Below are positions 18,435 to 28,668 of a DNA stretch of 64,000 nucleotides, piece by piece. The notes below the pieces were generated by a model. The model worked only from the letters and a program-made list of their open reading frames with translations. It did not search any database and had not been told where the DNA came from. The position numbers and the translations under genes were made by a program. The stretch is from contig NZ_CP031012.1 of assembly GCF_009497775.1 (NCBI RefSeq), positions 1,860,001 to 1,924,000 of the forward strand. Direction: 5' to 3'. The DNA is from Alcaligenes faecalis. GTDB lineage: Bacteria > Pseudomonadota > Gammaproteobacteria > Burkholderiales > Burkholderiaceae_B. Every line of letters begins with the position of its first letter. The first letter of the stretch is position 1.

Positions 18435-19505
18435 TCAGGAGGGGTAAATCCACAGCTTGGAGGGTGGCAATTGCAGGTGATGCACGCCACTGGGCAGGGG
18501 CTCGGGGCCGAAAGCACGCAAGGTGCCGGCAGACGGGTCTGCCATGCGGAATACGTGTTCCCACTTGTCGCCCAGGTACATGCTGGTGGACAGCTGCAAC
18601 TGCAGCGTATCGGGGCCGGGCTGCGCATTCAGTTGCACTTGCTCGACTCGAATCACGGCGGTGGCTTGCTGCCCGGCGTTCAGGGGAGCGGCGGCATGGC
18701 CCCACAAGTCCCAGCCGGGCCCGCTCAGGCGAATTTGCTGATCACGCTGTTCCGTCACCTTGCCTTGCAGACGGTTGTTTGAACCCATGAACTCTGCGGT
18801 GTACAGGGTCTTGGGATTGCTGTAGACCTCTTGCGGAGTGCCTTGCTGCTCGATTTCGCCACCGTTCAGCAACAGGATCCGGTCTGAAATCGCCATGGCT
18901 TCCGCCTGGTCATGGGTCACCATCAAAGCGGACAGGCCCATCTCCACAATCAGCTCGCGCAGGAACACGCGGGCTTCTTCACGCAGCTTGGCATCCAGGT
19001 TGGAGAGCGGCTCGTCCAGCAAAATCACAGGCGGGTTATAGACCAGGGCACGTGCAATGGCGACACGTTGCTGTTGCCCGCCAGAAAGCTGGCTGGGGTA
19101 GCGCTCGCCCAGACCCTTCAAGCCCAGTTGGTTCAGAATGGCATCCACTTTCTGGCGGCTTTCCGCTTTGGGTGTTTTGCGCAGCGTCAGTGGGTAAGCC
19201 ACGTTGTCCTGCACCGTCATGTGCGGCCACAAGGCGTAGGACTGGAACACCAGACCCAGATTGCGGGCTTCGGCGGGCAGGTCGATACGCTTTTGCGAGT
19301 CGTACAGCACGTCATCATTGATGGCGATACGGCCCTGGGACGGCTGCTCCAGCCCGGCAACAGCGCGCAGCAAGGTGGTTTTACCACTGCCCGAGGCACC
19401 CAGCAGGGACACCACTTCGCCTTTGTTCAGGCTCATGGAGACGCCTTTCAGGACGGGGTTGCGGTCGTAGGCCAGGTGGATATTTTCTACAGTCAGCTCG
19501 GTCAT
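18435..19505 (-). CDS. ABC importer ATPase, FbpC/PotA class
   Basis: 356 residues. Walker A GASGSGKT at 36-43, signature LSGGQQQRVAIARAL near 137, Walker B VILLDEPLSNLD and a C-terminal TOBE-like region identify the ATPase of an AfuABC/FbpABC-type importer. It hydrolyses ATP on the cytoplasmic face of the permease. The ATG at 19505 overlaps the permease stop by four bases; the in-frame stretch upstream of it is not ATPase-like. It is the last gene of a minus-strand operon. Confidence 0.92.
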   Translation of the reverse strand: MTELTVENIHLAYDRNPVLKGVSMSLNKGEVVSLLGASGSGKTTLLRAVAGLEQPSQGRIAINDDVLYDSQKRIDLPAEARNLGLVFQSYALWPHMTVQDNVAYPLTLRKTPKAESRQKVDAILNQLGLKGLGERYPSQLSGGQQQRVAIARALVYNPPVILLDEPLSNLDAKLREEARVFLRELIVEMGLSALMVTHDQAEAMAISDRILLLNGGEIEQQGTPQEVYSNPKTLYTAEFMGSNNRLQGKVTEQRDQQIRLSGPGWDLWGHAAAPLNAGQQATAVIRVEQVQLNAQPGPDTLQLQLSTSMYLGDKWEHVFRMADPSAGTLRAFGPEPLPSGVHHLQLPPSKLWIYPS

Positions 19506-21268
19506 CGTAGTTTCACTCCGAAGCGCAATGCGATGGTCAGGCCAATGACCACCAACACGATATTGATAAAGGACAGGGCAGCCACAATGTCGATCGCACC
19601 CGTGGCCCACAGGGACACCAGCATGGAACCAATGGTTTCCGTACCGGGTGTCAGCAAGTACACGCCGGTGGAGTATTCCCGCTCGAAAATCAGGAACATC
19701 AGCAACCAGGAGCCAATCAGGCCGAATTTCGCCAAGGGCAGGGTGATCTGGCGTGTGACCTGACCGGGACGGGCACCCGTACTGCGGGCCGCTTCCTCCA
19801 GTTCAGGACCTACTTGCAGCAAGGTGGAAGAGATCAGGCGCAAGCCATACGCCATCCAGACCACGCTGTAGGCCAGCCACACACTGAAGATGGTGCTACG
19901 CAGGGCACGCATGGGACCGACGACCGAACCTCGCAGCCATTCCGCCATGGGCAGTACTGACAGCCAGCCGTTTTCCAGGGACTGGTCCAGCCACATGGGC
20001 ACGAACAGGAACATCCACAAGAACGCCAGACCAGCCAGCAGACCGGGCACCGCGCGCGGAACCAGCACGCTGTAGTCCAGGAAGCGGGTGATGCCGTCTG
20101 GCTTGCGGTGCATGGCCAGACCGATAAAGGTGTAGCAGATCACCGCCAGGGCACCACCAAATACACCAATTGCGATCGAGTTCAAAATGGCGCGCAGCAG
20201 GTTGGCTTGGCCAAAGACTTGTCGGAACGCATCCAGAGACAGCACGTCCATCAGCGACACGCCAATGCCCCAGTTGGACACAAACGCACGCAGCACCACG
20301 CCAACAACCGGCACGATCACGGTAAAGAACAGCCACAGCGCAACCAGTGTGGCAGCCGCCCAGCGCCAGCGGCCCAGTGGCAGCGAGCGAGCTTGGGAAG
20401 CCTTGCCCTTGACGGTCACAAAGCGGTTGGCGGTACGCATCAGACGGCGTTGCAGCATCACCAGAGGAATGGTCATGGCGATCAGAATCACGGCAACCGC
20501 AGCCATCAGGTGATAGGAGGGGATGCCCAGCTTGTTGGTCAGTTTGTACAGGTAGGTGGCCAGGACCAGATGGCCTTCGGGGTCACCCAGCACCAGCACC
20601 AGACCAAACACTTCCAGACCCAGGAAAAACAGCAGCACGCAGGCATACAGAATGGCCGGGCGAACCATGGGCAGGCTGACCGAGCGCATTACTTGCCAGG
20701 GGCTGGCACCGGCGCTACGGGCGGCTTCTTCCACATCCGAACCCATGCTGCGCAGAGCGGAGGAAATGTACAGGTAAGCGTGTGGAACGTGTGTCAGACC
20801 GGCAATGATGACAATGCTGGTGAAGGAATAAATGTTCCAGGGCACAAAACCGATCAGGTCCAGCGTCCAGGTGGAGAAGAACCCGACAGGCCCGGCGGCA
20901 ACAATGTAGCCAAAGCCCAGCACCATGGGGGAGACAAAAATGGGGACCAGAATCAGCGGTTCAATCCAGGTACGGCCAGGCAAATCGGTACGCACCATCA
21001 GGAAGGCAAGAATGCCACCCAGGGGAATCGAGATACCGGCCAGTCCAAAGGCCATGATGAAACCGCTACCCAGGGCTTTGTAAAAGTCCGGGTCGTCGAA
21101 AATAAAACGGAAGGCATCCAGCCCCAGAGACTTGTCAGCCGCGAAAAAAGGGGCGGATAGCAGGCTTTGGATGATGATCAGGCTAAGCGGCACATAAATG
21201 GCCAGTGCCGTTATCAGAACAACGACATGGCGCGGCCAGGCCTGCCACCGAAGGCGTAAGGCTTGCAT
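19502..21268 (-). CDS. Fused two-domain ABC importer permease
   Basis: 588 residues with about twelve membrane helices. Two BPD_transp_1 domains are joined in one chain, each with the EAA loop that docks the ATPase (EEAARSAGASPWQVMRSVSL and EEAARSTGARPGQVTRQITL). This is the FbpB/AfuB layout. The gene starts 71 bases after the binding-protein stop. No Fur box is visible upstream of the operon, so iron is not supported as the substrate; phosphorylated compounds or phosphonates are alternatives known for this family. Confidence 0.92.
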   Translation of the reverse strand: MQALRLRWQAWPRHVVVLITALAIYVPLSLIIIQSLLSAPFFAADKSLGLDAFRFIFDDPDFYKALGSGFIMAFGLAGISIPLGGILAFLMVRTDLPGRTWIEPLILVPIFVSPMVLGFGYIVAAGPVGFFSTWTLDLIGFVPWNIYSFTSIVIIAGLTHVPHAYLYISSALRSMGSDVEEAARSAGASPWQVMRSVSLPMVRPAILYACVLLFFLGLEVFGLVLVLGDPEGHLVLATYLYKLTNKLGIPSYHLMAAVAVILIAMTIPLVMLQRRLMRTANRFVTVKGKASQARSLPLGRWRWAAATLVALWLFFTVIVPVVGVVLRAFVSNWGIGVSLMDVLSLDAFRQVFGQANLLRAILNSIAIGVFGGALAVICYTFIGLAMHRKPDGITRFLDYSVLVPRAVPGLLAGLAFLWMFLFVPMWLDQSLENGWLSVLPMAEWLRGSVVGPMRALRSTIFSVWLAYSVVWMAYGLRLISSTLLQVGPELEEAARSTGARPGQVTRQITLPLAKFGLIGSWLLMFLIFEREYSTGVYLLTPGTETIGSMLVSLWATGAIDIVAALSFINIVLVVIGLTIALRFGVKLR

Positions 21269-21339
21269 GATAAGGATTCCAGGCGGAAAAGAGGCGGGGT
21301 GGTGGCAGGGGCCACCACCCGATTCAAAGACGAGGCGTC

Positions 21340-22425
21340 TTACTTATTGGCGGCAGCGCGCCATTGCTTGATGAAGTCCAGACGTTCCTTTTGTTTCAGG
21401 AAGTCCAGCAGGGACGAATCTACTGGGATGGGGGTCAGTTCCACACCGGCCAGTTTCTTGGTCAGACCGTCCACGTCGTTATCGCCTTCCACGTCAGAGC
21501 GGATCGAGGCCAGTTCGGACTTGTTGGCCAGAATGTCCTGACCGTCTTTGGACAGCATGTAGTCCAGGAAGACACGGGCAGCGTTGGGGTTTTGTGCCTT
21601 GTTGCTGATGAACGCTACACGCGACAGGACCAGGGTGTAGTCAGAGGGGTACACAATCCCGATGGCCTTGTCCTTGGCAGCGCGGGTTTCTGCATACGAA
21701 CCCAGCAGGTTGTAGCCGATCAGGTTTTCACCCGAGCTGACGCGCTCCATCATGGTGCCGGTGGACGATTGCAGAACCAGATTGGCCGAGCCTACGCCCT
21801 TGATGAAATCCCAGTAGCTGTCGCCTTTCTTGCTGTCCTGAGCGGCCAGCATGTAGCCCACAGCGGATTTCTCGATGTCGTAGGTGGTGACCTTGTTGCG
21901 GAAACGATCCTTGTCGCTTTCGACCAGCTTGGCCAGTTCAGCGTGAGTCTTGGGCACTTCCTCGGGTTTGATCAGACGGTTGTTGTAGATGAACACCGTA
22001 GGCTCGTAGGTGGTGCCGAACGCCTTGTTTTCCCAAACAGCCCAGCTGGGCAGGGAGGGGATTTCCGGGGAGGCGTAGCTGGCGGCGTAGTCCGTAGCCA
22101 GGCGCATGGCCGAATCCATGGACGAACTCCAGACCACGTCACCACTATTGCTGCCCGAAGCCTGTTCGCTGATGTAGCGGTTGTACAGCTCGGTGCTGTT
22201 CATGTCGTGGTATTCGACTTTGATCTTGGGGTTGGCCGCTTCAAAGGCGGAAATCAGCGGAGCGGCTGCCTTGGTATCGGTCGTGGAGTAGACGATGACC
22301 TTGCCTTCTTTTTCGGCGGCTTGCGCTTGATCGCCTTGAGCCCAGGCCGCTTGACCGGCAAGCATGCTGGCACTGAGTGACAGGGCTAGCAGGCTAAGGC
22401 GGCTAGGGATGGTGAATGCTGACAT
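21340..22425 (-). CDS. ABC importer periplasmic binding protein (family 1/6, FbpA-like)
   Basis: 361 residues. The signal peptide ends near AAWAQG. The mature protein starts with AEKEGKVIVYSTTDTKAAAPL and contains YHDMNSTELYNRY and GYNLLGSYAETR. It belongs to the FbpA/AfuA/PgtC class of solute-binding proteins. The tandem Tyr pair that holds iron in FbpA is not evident. Its closest relative in the window is the C-terminal part of the neighbouring histidine kinase, which shares the same motifs in the same order. The gene probably captures the ligand that the two-component system also senses. Confidence 0.9.
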   Translation of the reverse strand: MSAFTIPSRLSLLALSLSASMLAGQAAWAQGDQAQAAEKEGKVIVYSTTDTKAAAPLISAFEAANPKIKVEYHDMNSTELYNRYISEQASGSNSGDVVWSSSMDSAMRLATDYAASYASPEIPSLPSWAVWENKAFGTTYEPTVFIYNNRLIKPEEVPKTHAELAKLVESDKDRFRNKVTTYDIEKSAVGYMLAAQDSKKGDSYWDFIKGVGSANLVLQSSTGTMMERVSSGENLIGYNLLGSYAETRAAKDKAIGIVYPSDYTLVLSRVAFISNKAQNPNAARVFLDYMLSKDGQDILANKSELASIRSDVEGDNDVDGLTKKLAGVELTPIPVDSSLLDFLKQKERLDFIKQWRAAANK

Positions 22426-22444
22426 TCGAGTCTCCTTGGTTTCA

Positions 22445-22466
22445 GAGCCCCGTCATGATGCGGGGC
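22445..22466 (+). terminator. Hairpin with T tract between kinase gene and binding-protein gene
   Basis: AGCCCCG (22445-22451) pairs with CGGGGCT (22460-22466) and is followed by T residues on the plus strand. All nearby genes run on the minus strand, so it would stop antisense transcription; on the minus strand it is a plain hairpin in the leader of the binding-protein gene. Confidence 0.6.
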
Positions 22467-22519
22467 TTTTTTGGGATCAATGTCATTCCATTGTGTTGAC
22501 TCTAGCTGTCAGCATCCTG

Positions 22520-25057
22520 TCACTGCTGATAGGGAACATCCCCTAGTCCGGTGGGCGTGTCCGTGACCAGACGCCGCCAGTTTTGCAGAAAACGCTGGCG
22601 TCGGGTGGGGTCCAGACCGACCAGCAGGGAAGGGTTCAGGATAAGGGGTTGAACGATTCCAATTGCTTGATTTGACACGGGTTTTGTGAACCAGCTGCCG
22701 GTTTCGATGGCATTGAGCGGGCCCAATCCGGCCGGGCCGGCAATGGTTTGCTGACCGCGGGGCGAGAGCAAATAATCGATAAACGTGGCAGCCAAATCGG
22801 GTCGACGAGCCTGTTTGTGAATCAAGGCGCTGCGGGTAAACACCGAGACGTAATCACTGGGAACGACGATGGCAATGTCTGAACCGGCTTTCTGACGGGC
22901 CAGGGCATAAGAGCCCAGCACGTTGTAGGCCACATCCAGAGTGCCGTTGTCCAGATCGTCCAGAATGGCGGCGGTATTGGCATACAAACGGGTGCCGACC
23001 CGGCCCAGGGCATTGGCCATCCCCCAGAAAGTGGAGGAGGTGCGTTCGTCATAGAGCGCAAACAGATAGCCCACGCCACTGATCTGGATGTCGTAGGTGC
23101 CGACACGGCCCATCAAACTGCCGCTATTGCGCTCCAGGAGCCGGAGCAGGGCCTCGCGAGAGGCGGGCAAATCGGGCGGCAAACGGGAAGGGGCATAGGC
23201 AATGACAGCCGGTTCCAGCGTGAAGCCGAACACCTCATTGCGCCAGCGCGCCCAGTTGGGCATGGCATTGGTCAGGCTGGACGAGTAGGGACGGGCGTAG
23301 CCATCGTTGGCCAGCTTTACCTGCAAGTCCGAGGCCGAGCTGATCAGCAAATCCGTGTCGGGCAGACTGCCTTGAGTGGTGTGCCGATACAGGGCGGTGG
23401 AATCCATCTCGTGGTAGCGAATGCTCACCTGAGGCTGGATTTTCTGGAAGTCGTGCACCAGTACTTCAAACAGTTCCGTATCGGTAGGGCCAGCGATCAC
23501 CAGCAAAGGCTGATCATCCGGATTTTGCTTGGGAGAAATCGCTGGGTATTCATGGCTGCGTATGCCCATATCGGGGCGCGCGGTCTTGTCCTGAGCATGA
23601 ACAGTGTCGGGATGTACGAGCAGGCCTGTCAACGCCAAGGCCAGAACGGCCAACGTCTGTGGCAGGGTGTTTGCAGGTTTGTGGCCTTGAATCAGCGCCG
23701 GGATTTCGATACGGACCGTCAGCCCTTGCGGGGAATGGTCACGCAAGAGCAAAGTTCCCTGATGGGCTTGCACTACCGTGCGCACAATTGACAGGCCCAA
23801 GCCCGATCCCGGTCTGCCGTGACTGCTGGGGCCACGTTGAAAGCGCTCCAGCAAGCGGGTTTTGTCCTCGTCACTGATGCCGGGGCCCAGGTCAGACACA
23901 TCAAACACTACCAAACCGCTGGGCCGGGTATAGATGCGTACCGAGATATGCTCGTCGCTGTAAAGCATGGCGTTGTCGATCACATTGCGCAGCATTTCCC
24001 GTAGCGAAACGTGATCGCCCAACACCTGGGCGCGCCGCGCCGAAGGGGTGATGTGGACTTGCAGCCTATGCGCGCGATCCGGGTCCACACGCCCCTGGAT
24101 TTCCTGAATCAGCGGGGTTACGTCCAGCGGGCGCATGGCGCTGCGATCCAGACGATGGCTGACCGTGGCATCCATCAGCAACTGGTTCAGCAAATGGGTG
24201 GCATGGGTGGTGTTGTTCAAAATCCGTTGCAGGCGCGGGCGTACGGCTTCCGAGCCGGGCTGGTCCATGGCAAGCTGGGTTTGCAAATGCACTGCCGCCA
24301 AAGGAGTGCGAATCTGGTGAGCCGCATCGGCTACCAGATTGTTCAAGGTGCCTACAGCAGTTTGTAGACGCTGCATGAAGGCATTCAGGGTCTCGACCAG
24401 ACGGCGAATCTCCTTGGGCACTGGCGTGTCGATGGGCTGCAAGTTGTCGTGAGAACGTTCCCTGAGCGCGGTCTCCAATTCCGCCAAGGGGGCGAAGGCG
24501 CGCCGAATCCCCAGACTGGTAATCATCAGGGCCAGCAAAATCAGGCCCGTCAGCGACAAGGTGCTGCGGCCCAGCAGCTCGTCCGCCAGCGCTTGCCGCG
24601 TTCCCAGGGTTTCGGCCACGCGTATGGTGATCCAGCCTCGGCCCAGTGAGTGTTCGCCCGTTAGCAAGCGCCCAATCGTGGCGACCCGCACGGGCGTGTC
24701 GTGATAGCTGATCGTGTCATATCGTGGTTCGGAACTGGTGGCGGGCGGGAGGGCGTCCCCCAAGTCCGGGTAGCCGGAAATCAGCCCGCTGGTCGAGCGC
24801 ACACTGTAAAAAATGTGCTCCTGCTCGGGCAGCATGGCCATGGCCGAGTAAGGCAGTTCCAGAGAGAGTTCGCCTTCATCAATCTGAATGGCGTTGGCAA
24901 TGGTCAGGGCGGCGGCTTTCAGGAGCCGGTCATAGGCGGAATCGGCAGCGCGTTGGGCGTATTGGCGTGACGCCAGGCCCAGAGCCAAAAGGGCGGCGGC
25001 CAACAGACAGACCGCCAGCGCCAGCACACGTTGCTGGATGGACAGGGAGCGACGCAT
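22520..25057 (-). CDS. Sensor histidine kinase fused to a solute-binding protein domain
   Basis: 845 residues. Residues about 10-30 and 170-187 are membrane helices around a periplasmic loop; a HAMP-like linker follows, then HisKA with phospho-acceptor H247 (AAHQIRTPLAAVHL) and HATPase with the N box MLRNVIDNAMLYSD, DLGPGISDED and GSGLGLSIV. A hydrophobic stretch near 465-482 with a signal-peptidase-like end (DTVHAQ) leads into about 355 residues related to the adjacent binding protein (YHEMDSTALY, GTYDIQISGVGYLF, VAYNVLGSYALAR). Normal kinases of this TctE/QseC type end near residue 450. The C-terminal domain could be a tethered or cleaved periplasmic co-sensor, as in the PgtB/PgtC pair. No frame break is seen at the joint. 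Confidence 0.88.
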   Translation of the reverse strand: MRRSLSIQQRVLALAVCLLAAALLALGLASRQYAQRAADSAYDRLLKAAALTIANAIQIDEGELSLELPYSAMAMLPEQEHIFYSVRSTSGLISGYPDLGDALPPATSSEPRYDTISYHDTPVRVATIGRLLTGEHSLGRGWITIRVAETLGTRQALADELLGRSTLSLTGLILLALMITSLGIRRAFAPLAELETALRERSHDNLQPIDTPVPKEIRRLVETLNAFMQRLQTAVGTLNNLVADAAHQIRTPLAAVHLQTQLAMDQPGSEAVRPRLQRILNNTTHATHLLNQLLMDATVSHRLDRSAMRPLDVTPLIQEIQGRVDPDRAHRLQVHITPSARRAQVLGDHVSLREMLRNVIDNAMLYSDEHISVRIYTRPSGLVVFDVSDLGPGISDEDKTRLLERFQRGPSSHGRPGSGLGLSIVRTVVQAHQGTLLLRDHSPQGLTVRIEIPALIQGHKPANTLPQTLAVLALALTGLLVHPDTVHAQDKTARPDMGIRSHEYPAISPKQNPDDQPLLVIAGPTDTELFEVLVHDFQKIQPQVSIRYHEMDSTALYRHTTQGSLPDTDLLISSASDLQVKLANDGYARPYSSSLTNAMPNWARWRNEVFGFTLEPAVIAYAPSRLPPDLPASREALLRLLERNSGSLMGRVGTYDIQISGVGYLFALYDERTSSTFWGMANALGRVGTRLYANTAAILDDLDNGTLDVAYNVLGSYALARQKAGSDIAIVVPSDYVSVFTRSALIHKQARRPDLAATFIDYLLSPRGQQTIAGPAGLGPLNAIETGSWFTKPVSNQAIGIVQPLILNPSLLVGLDPTRRQRFLQNWRRLVTDTPTGLGDVPYQQ

Positions 25058-25731
25058 CAGCTGACATCGCCCAGGCTGGCCATATAGCCGGTGCCCCGCA
25101 CCGTGTCGATGCGAATGGCAATATCGCTAAGCTTGCGCCGCAGGCGGGAGACATGCAGCTCCACCGCATTGGGGCTGGAGTCTTCATCAAAGTTGAACAG
25201 CTGCATCATCAGCCGTTCCTTGGTGACAACTTGCCCGGCACGGCTCAGAAGCAATTCCAGCAAGCAGAATTCGCGCTGACCAAACTCCACGGTCTGATCC
25301 CGGCTATTGATGCGCCGGGCGGCGATATCAATGCTGACGTGTCCCAACTGCCAGATTTCCGCTTGCGTGGTGGCGGGGCGACGCATCAGGGCGCGTAGCC
25401 GTGCTTCCAGTTCGCGCAGATCAAAAGGTTTGACCAGGTAATCGTCCGCCCCCAGATCCAGCATGGAAACACGGTCCTCGATTTCTGAGCGGGCTGTCAT
25501 CACCAGCACGGGTAGGCTGGGTGTTTGCCGACGCAGATGCCGCAAAATACTGAAACCGTCCTGATCGGGCAGCATGATATCCAACAGCAGGACATCCCAG
25601 TTATCCATCTCCAGATAGCGCAGGGCCTGCTCGCCATTCATGACCCACTCCACACTATGACCGCCCGCACTGAGCCGGCTGGCGATGGCTTCTCCCAAAT
25701 CCTCATTGTCCTCGACCATGAGTAATCGCAT
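25057..25731 (-). CDS. OmpR/PhoB family response regulator (TctD-like)
   Basis: 224 residues. The receiver domain has acidic pocket ED at 7-8, phospho-acceptor D51 (LLLDIMLPDQDGF) and conserved K near 102 (DDYLVKPFDLREL). The winged-helix output domain ends with VELHVSRLRRKL and TVRGTGYM. The stop TGA shares its last base with the kinase ATG, so the pair is tightly coupled. The likely targets are the downstream ABC transporter genes. Confidence 0.93.
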   Translation of the reverse strand: MRLLMVEDNEDLGEAIASRLSAGGHSVEWVMNGEQALRYLEMDNWDVLLLDIMLPDQDGFSILRHLRRQTPSLPVLVMTARSEIEDRVSMLDLGADDYLVKPFDLRELEARLRALMRRPATTQAEIWQLGHVSIDIAARRINSRDQTVEFGQREFCLLELLLSRAGQVVTKERLMMQLFNFDEDSSPNAVELHVSRLRRKLSDIAIRIDTVRGTGYMASLGDVS

Positions 25732-25814
25732 ATTGCCTCCATCGAATGGGCTCCTGCATGTTGAGGTGCCTCTTAATCTGATTTTTTTATTCTATCCCAT
25801 GGAGGCGGCGGGTC

Positions 25815-27527
25815 TTAGTCACTCCTGAAATGCGCACCCAGACTGTGCGGGCGAGCCAAGGCTGCTTGAGTTAGCAGCCAGGCCGTGTCCAGCTGCAGGC
25901 TGAGAGTACGTTGTTCCAGGCTGTCAGGGAGTTGGCTTGTTTGTTCGCGCCAATCGTCAATAGTGTGCAGGGCGTAGACCAGGCCCTGGCGATTGCGCAA
26001 CAGGCCGACATGCTCTTGCATCAAGTTGCGCAAGGAGAGAAGGGAGGGGGGATTGGTGGTTATGTTTTCCACTGCATTGGTTGCCGCCGCAGTCATAAGG
26101 GAAGGTCTTGGACTTGGCTTCGAACTCGAACTAGAGTTCAAACCCAAACCCCAATTGGGGCCGACACTAGCCTGTGAACTGGAACTGGAACTGGAACTGG
26201 AACTGGAACTGGAACTGGAACTGGAACTGGAACTGGAGTTTAGTTTTGAGTTTGTGTATGAACATGAAGTTGAAATCGAACTTGTATTTGCAATATCTGT
26301 CTCAGGGACCAACGCTGAACGCTGGGTCCTCTTGCTTCTAGTAATCGCCTCGGCAGCCGCCCGCCCCATGACGACGCACTCCAGCAAGGAGTTGCTGGCC
26401 AAGCGATTCGCCCCATGCAAACCTGTGCAGGCTACTTCACCCACGGCGTACAAACCAGCTACCGTTGTACGGCCTGACAAGTCTGTTTCAATCCCTCCAC
26501 AGCTGTAGTGCGCGGCAGGCGCTACTGGCACCCAGTCCTGACGTAAATCCAAACCCCGACGCAAGCCTTCTTCCAACGCTTTCGGGAAATGCTGCTGCAA
26601 AGTCTCCGCACCAAGATGGCGCACATCAAGCCAGACATGGTTGCTACCTTCATGCCGCATCTGCGCTGCGATAGCACGCGACACAATATCGCGTGGAGCC
26701 AGCTCCGCTCTAGCGTCGTAGCCTGATATGAAGCGGCGGCCTTGCTTGTCCAGCAGATGCCCACCCTCACCACGCAAGGCTTCGGTCAGCAGAAAGGTCG
26801 GCCCCTCTGCATGCAGGCAGGTCGGATGAAACTGCACAAACTCCAGATCGCGTATCGCGGCACCCGCACGCCAGGCCAAGGCAATCCCTTCTCCCAAAGC
26901 GCTGTCGGGATTGGTGCTGTGCGCATACAGGCTGCCTAGCCCACCTGTTGCCAGCACGATCTGGTCCGCCAAAATGGTTTCGTAGCGACGTGTGTGCTTG
27001 TCGTAGATGTCCACGCCAGCCACCGCGCCTTGTTCGTTGCGTCGTAAAGCCAATGCCTGGCAGTCTGTCCGCTGTTGAACATGAGAGGCTTGAGCCAATT
27101 CCGGAAACAGAGCCTGCATGATGGCGTAGCCGCTGGCATCGGCCGCGTGCACAATGCGTCGCTGGCTATGCCCACCCTCGCGAGTCAGATGCAATTGGCC
27201 ATCTTCGGTTCGGTCCAGAGGAACCTGCCTTTCCAATAGCCAATGCACTGCATCTGGCGCGGCTTGCAAAATCCCGCGTACCGCTTCCTTATCCGAGTGC
27301 CGAGCACCGGCCTCCAGCGTGTCTTCAATGTGTTGTTCCAGACTGTCCTGGGCGCTGAGTACGGCGGCCAGACCGCCCAAGGCCATAGGGCTGGCCCCAC
27401 AAGGAGCGGGGGCGCTGCTCAGCAAAGTCACATTCATCGAGGAGGGCAAGGACAGGGCCAGACTGGTGCCAGCCAGCCCCGCACCGATGATTAACACATC
27501 CGTCTGTGTTGAGCCTGATTGCATCAA
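25815..27527 (-). CDS. nadB: L-aspartate oxidase with a low-complexity serine-rich insertion
   Basis: 570 residues, longer than the usual 530-540. It oxidises L-aspartate to iminoaspartate, the first step of de novo NAD synthesis. The FAD motif [18 protein letters not shown], the fumarate-reductase-like active region [23 protein letters not shown] and [26 protein letters not shown] are intact. Between the FAD domain and the helical C-terminal domain, residues about 405-485 form a low-complexity insert with about 21 consecutive Ser at 431-451, coded by a hexanucleotide repeat, and a second short Ser run. The gene overlaps nadA by four bases. Since both flanking domains are complete, the enzyme is probably active. 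Confidence 0.92.
   Translation of the reverse strand: MMQSGSTQTDVLIIGAGLAGTSLALSLPSSMNVTLLSSAPAPCGASPMALGGLAAVLSAQDSLEQHIEDTLEAGARHSDKEAVRGILQAAPDAVHWLLERQVPLDRTEDGQLHLTREGGHSQRRIVHAADASGYAIMQALFPELAQASHVQQRTDCQALALRRNEQGAVAGVDIYDKHTRRYETILADQIVLATGGLGSLYAHSTNPDSALGEGIALAWRAGAAIRDLEFVQFHPTCLHAEGPTFLLTEALRGEGGHLLDKQGRRFISGYDARAELAPRDIVSRAIAAQMRHEGSNHVWLDVRHLGAETLQQHFPKALEEGLRRGLDLRQDWVPVAPAAHYSCGGIETDLSGRTTVAGLYAVGEVACTGLHGANRLASNSLLECVVMGRAAAEAITRSKRTQRSALVPETDIANTSSISTSCSYTNSKLNSSSSSSSSSSSSSSSSSSSSSQASVGPNWGLGLNSSSSSKPSPRPSLMTAAATNAVENITTNPPSLLSLRNLMQEHVGLLRNRQGLVYALHTIDDWREQTSQLPDSLEQRTLSLQLDTAWLLTQAALARPHSLGAHFRSD
26181..26234. repeat. Hexanucleotide microsatellite inside nadB
   Basis: Nine exact copies of GGAACT (minus strand AGTTCC, coding Ser-Ser) with degenerate copies on both sides (from about 26120 to 26240). 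The six-base unit keeps the reading frame whatever the copy number, so slippage would change the length of the Ser tract only. Confidence 0.95.
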
Positions 27528-28657
27528 GCGGCTCCTACATGCTGGAACTGCTGACTGTGCTCGGCCAAGTCAGCACTCACGCGCAAATTGCTTTGCTGAG
27601 CAGCAGCAAAATCCATCATGCGTTGCAAGGAACGTCGTGCGCCTTCACGAAGGTCCGGGTCCACTTGAATACCAAGACCTGACTGACTCAAGCGTTGATG
27701 CAGAGCCTCCAGACTGTTCAAGGCCATCCAGGGGCAATAGGCGCAGCTTTTGCAGGTGGCGCTTTCGCCTGCCGTGGGTGCAGCCAGAAAGGTTTTACCC
27801 GGAGCCTGCTGACGCATGGCATGCAAAATCCCTTGATCGGTGGCGACGATAAAGGTGTCGGCAGGATGATTGATGGCAGCGCGCAGTAGCTGCGTTGTCG
27901 AGCCAACTACATCGGCTAGCGCAACCACTGAAGCGGGTGACTCGGGATGCACCAGTACCTGAGCATCGGGGTGCTCGCTCATCAAAGACTTCAAGCCATC
28001 GGCCTTGAACTCGTCATGGACCAGACAGGAACCTTGCCAGAGCAGCATGTCTGCGCCGGTTTGTTTCTGGATATAGGAGCCCAAATGACGATCCGGTGCC
28101 CACAGAATCTTTTTCCCTTGGGCATGCAAATGCCGCACGATGTCCAAGGCGATTGAGGACGTCACAACCCAATCCGCCTGTGCTTTGACGGCTGCGCTGG
28201 TATTGGCATACACCACCACTTCCCGGTCTGGATGCGCGGCACAAAACTGTTTGAAGTCTTCGGGGGCGCAACCCAGATCCAGAGAGCAAGTCGCTTCGTC
28301 ATGCACAGCCAGTACACGTTTTTCAGGGCTCAGGATTTTGGCGGACTCAGCCATAAATCCGACACCGGCCACCAACACCGTGCTGGCCCCATGCTCCTGC
28401 CCAAAGCGTGCCATCTCCAACGAGTCACCTACGCAACCCCCGGTTTCTAAAGCCAGATCCTGAATATCGGGGTCCGTGTAGTAGTGGGCGACCAGTACAG
28501 CGTCTTGCTCCTTCAACTGCTTGGCCAGGGCCTGTTTCAAGGTGGCCTTATCGCTTTGCAGACTGAGTTTGGAAGGCACTTCATGCCAGGTGATCTGGCG
28601 GCTCAAAGCGTCCTTGGTGTCAGGTTGGCAGACATCAACGGGGAAATGCTGAATCAT
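27524..28657 (-). CDS. nadA: Quinolinate synthase A
   Basis: 377 residues. NadA condenses iminoaspartate with dihydroxyacetone phosphate to quinolinate using a 4Fe-4S cluster. Visible features are [33 protein letters not shown], the cluster cysteines in [17 protein letters not shown] and the CxxCxxC motif [10 protein letters not shown]. The N terminus is about 30 residues longer than the conserved core. It overlaps nadB and is preceded by two NadQ-like palindromes. nadC is not in the window. Confidence 0.95.
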   Translation of the reverse strand: MIQHFPVDVCQPDTKDALSRQITWHEVPSKLSLQSDKATLKQALAKQLKEQDAVLVAHYYTDPDIQDLALETGGCVGDSLEMARFGQEHGASTVLVAGVGFMAESAKILSPEKRVLAVHDEATCSLDLGCAPEDFKQFCAAHPDREVVVYANTSAAVKAQADWVVTSSIALDIVRHLHAQGKKILWAPDRHLGSYIQKQTGADMLLWQGSCLVHDEFKADGLKSLMSEHPDAQVLVHPESPASVVALADVVGSTTQLLRAAINHPADTFIVATDQGILHAMRQQAPGKTFLAAPTAGESATCKSCAYCPWMALNSLEALHQRLSQSGLGIQVDPDLREGARRSLQRMMDFAAAQQSNLRVSADLAEHSQQFQHVGAA

Positions 28658-28668
28658 GTTTGTCCTTG

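Noticed and set aside
20108..21160. Plus-strand frame of 350 codons rich in Gln/His/Gly
   Set aside because: A frame shadow of the permease gene; the composition is typical of reversed hydrophobic codons.
18435..21268. Iron-specific FbpABC transporter
   Set aside because: The protein class fits, but no Fur box was found before the operon and the iron-binding tyrosine pair is not evident, so the substrate is left open.
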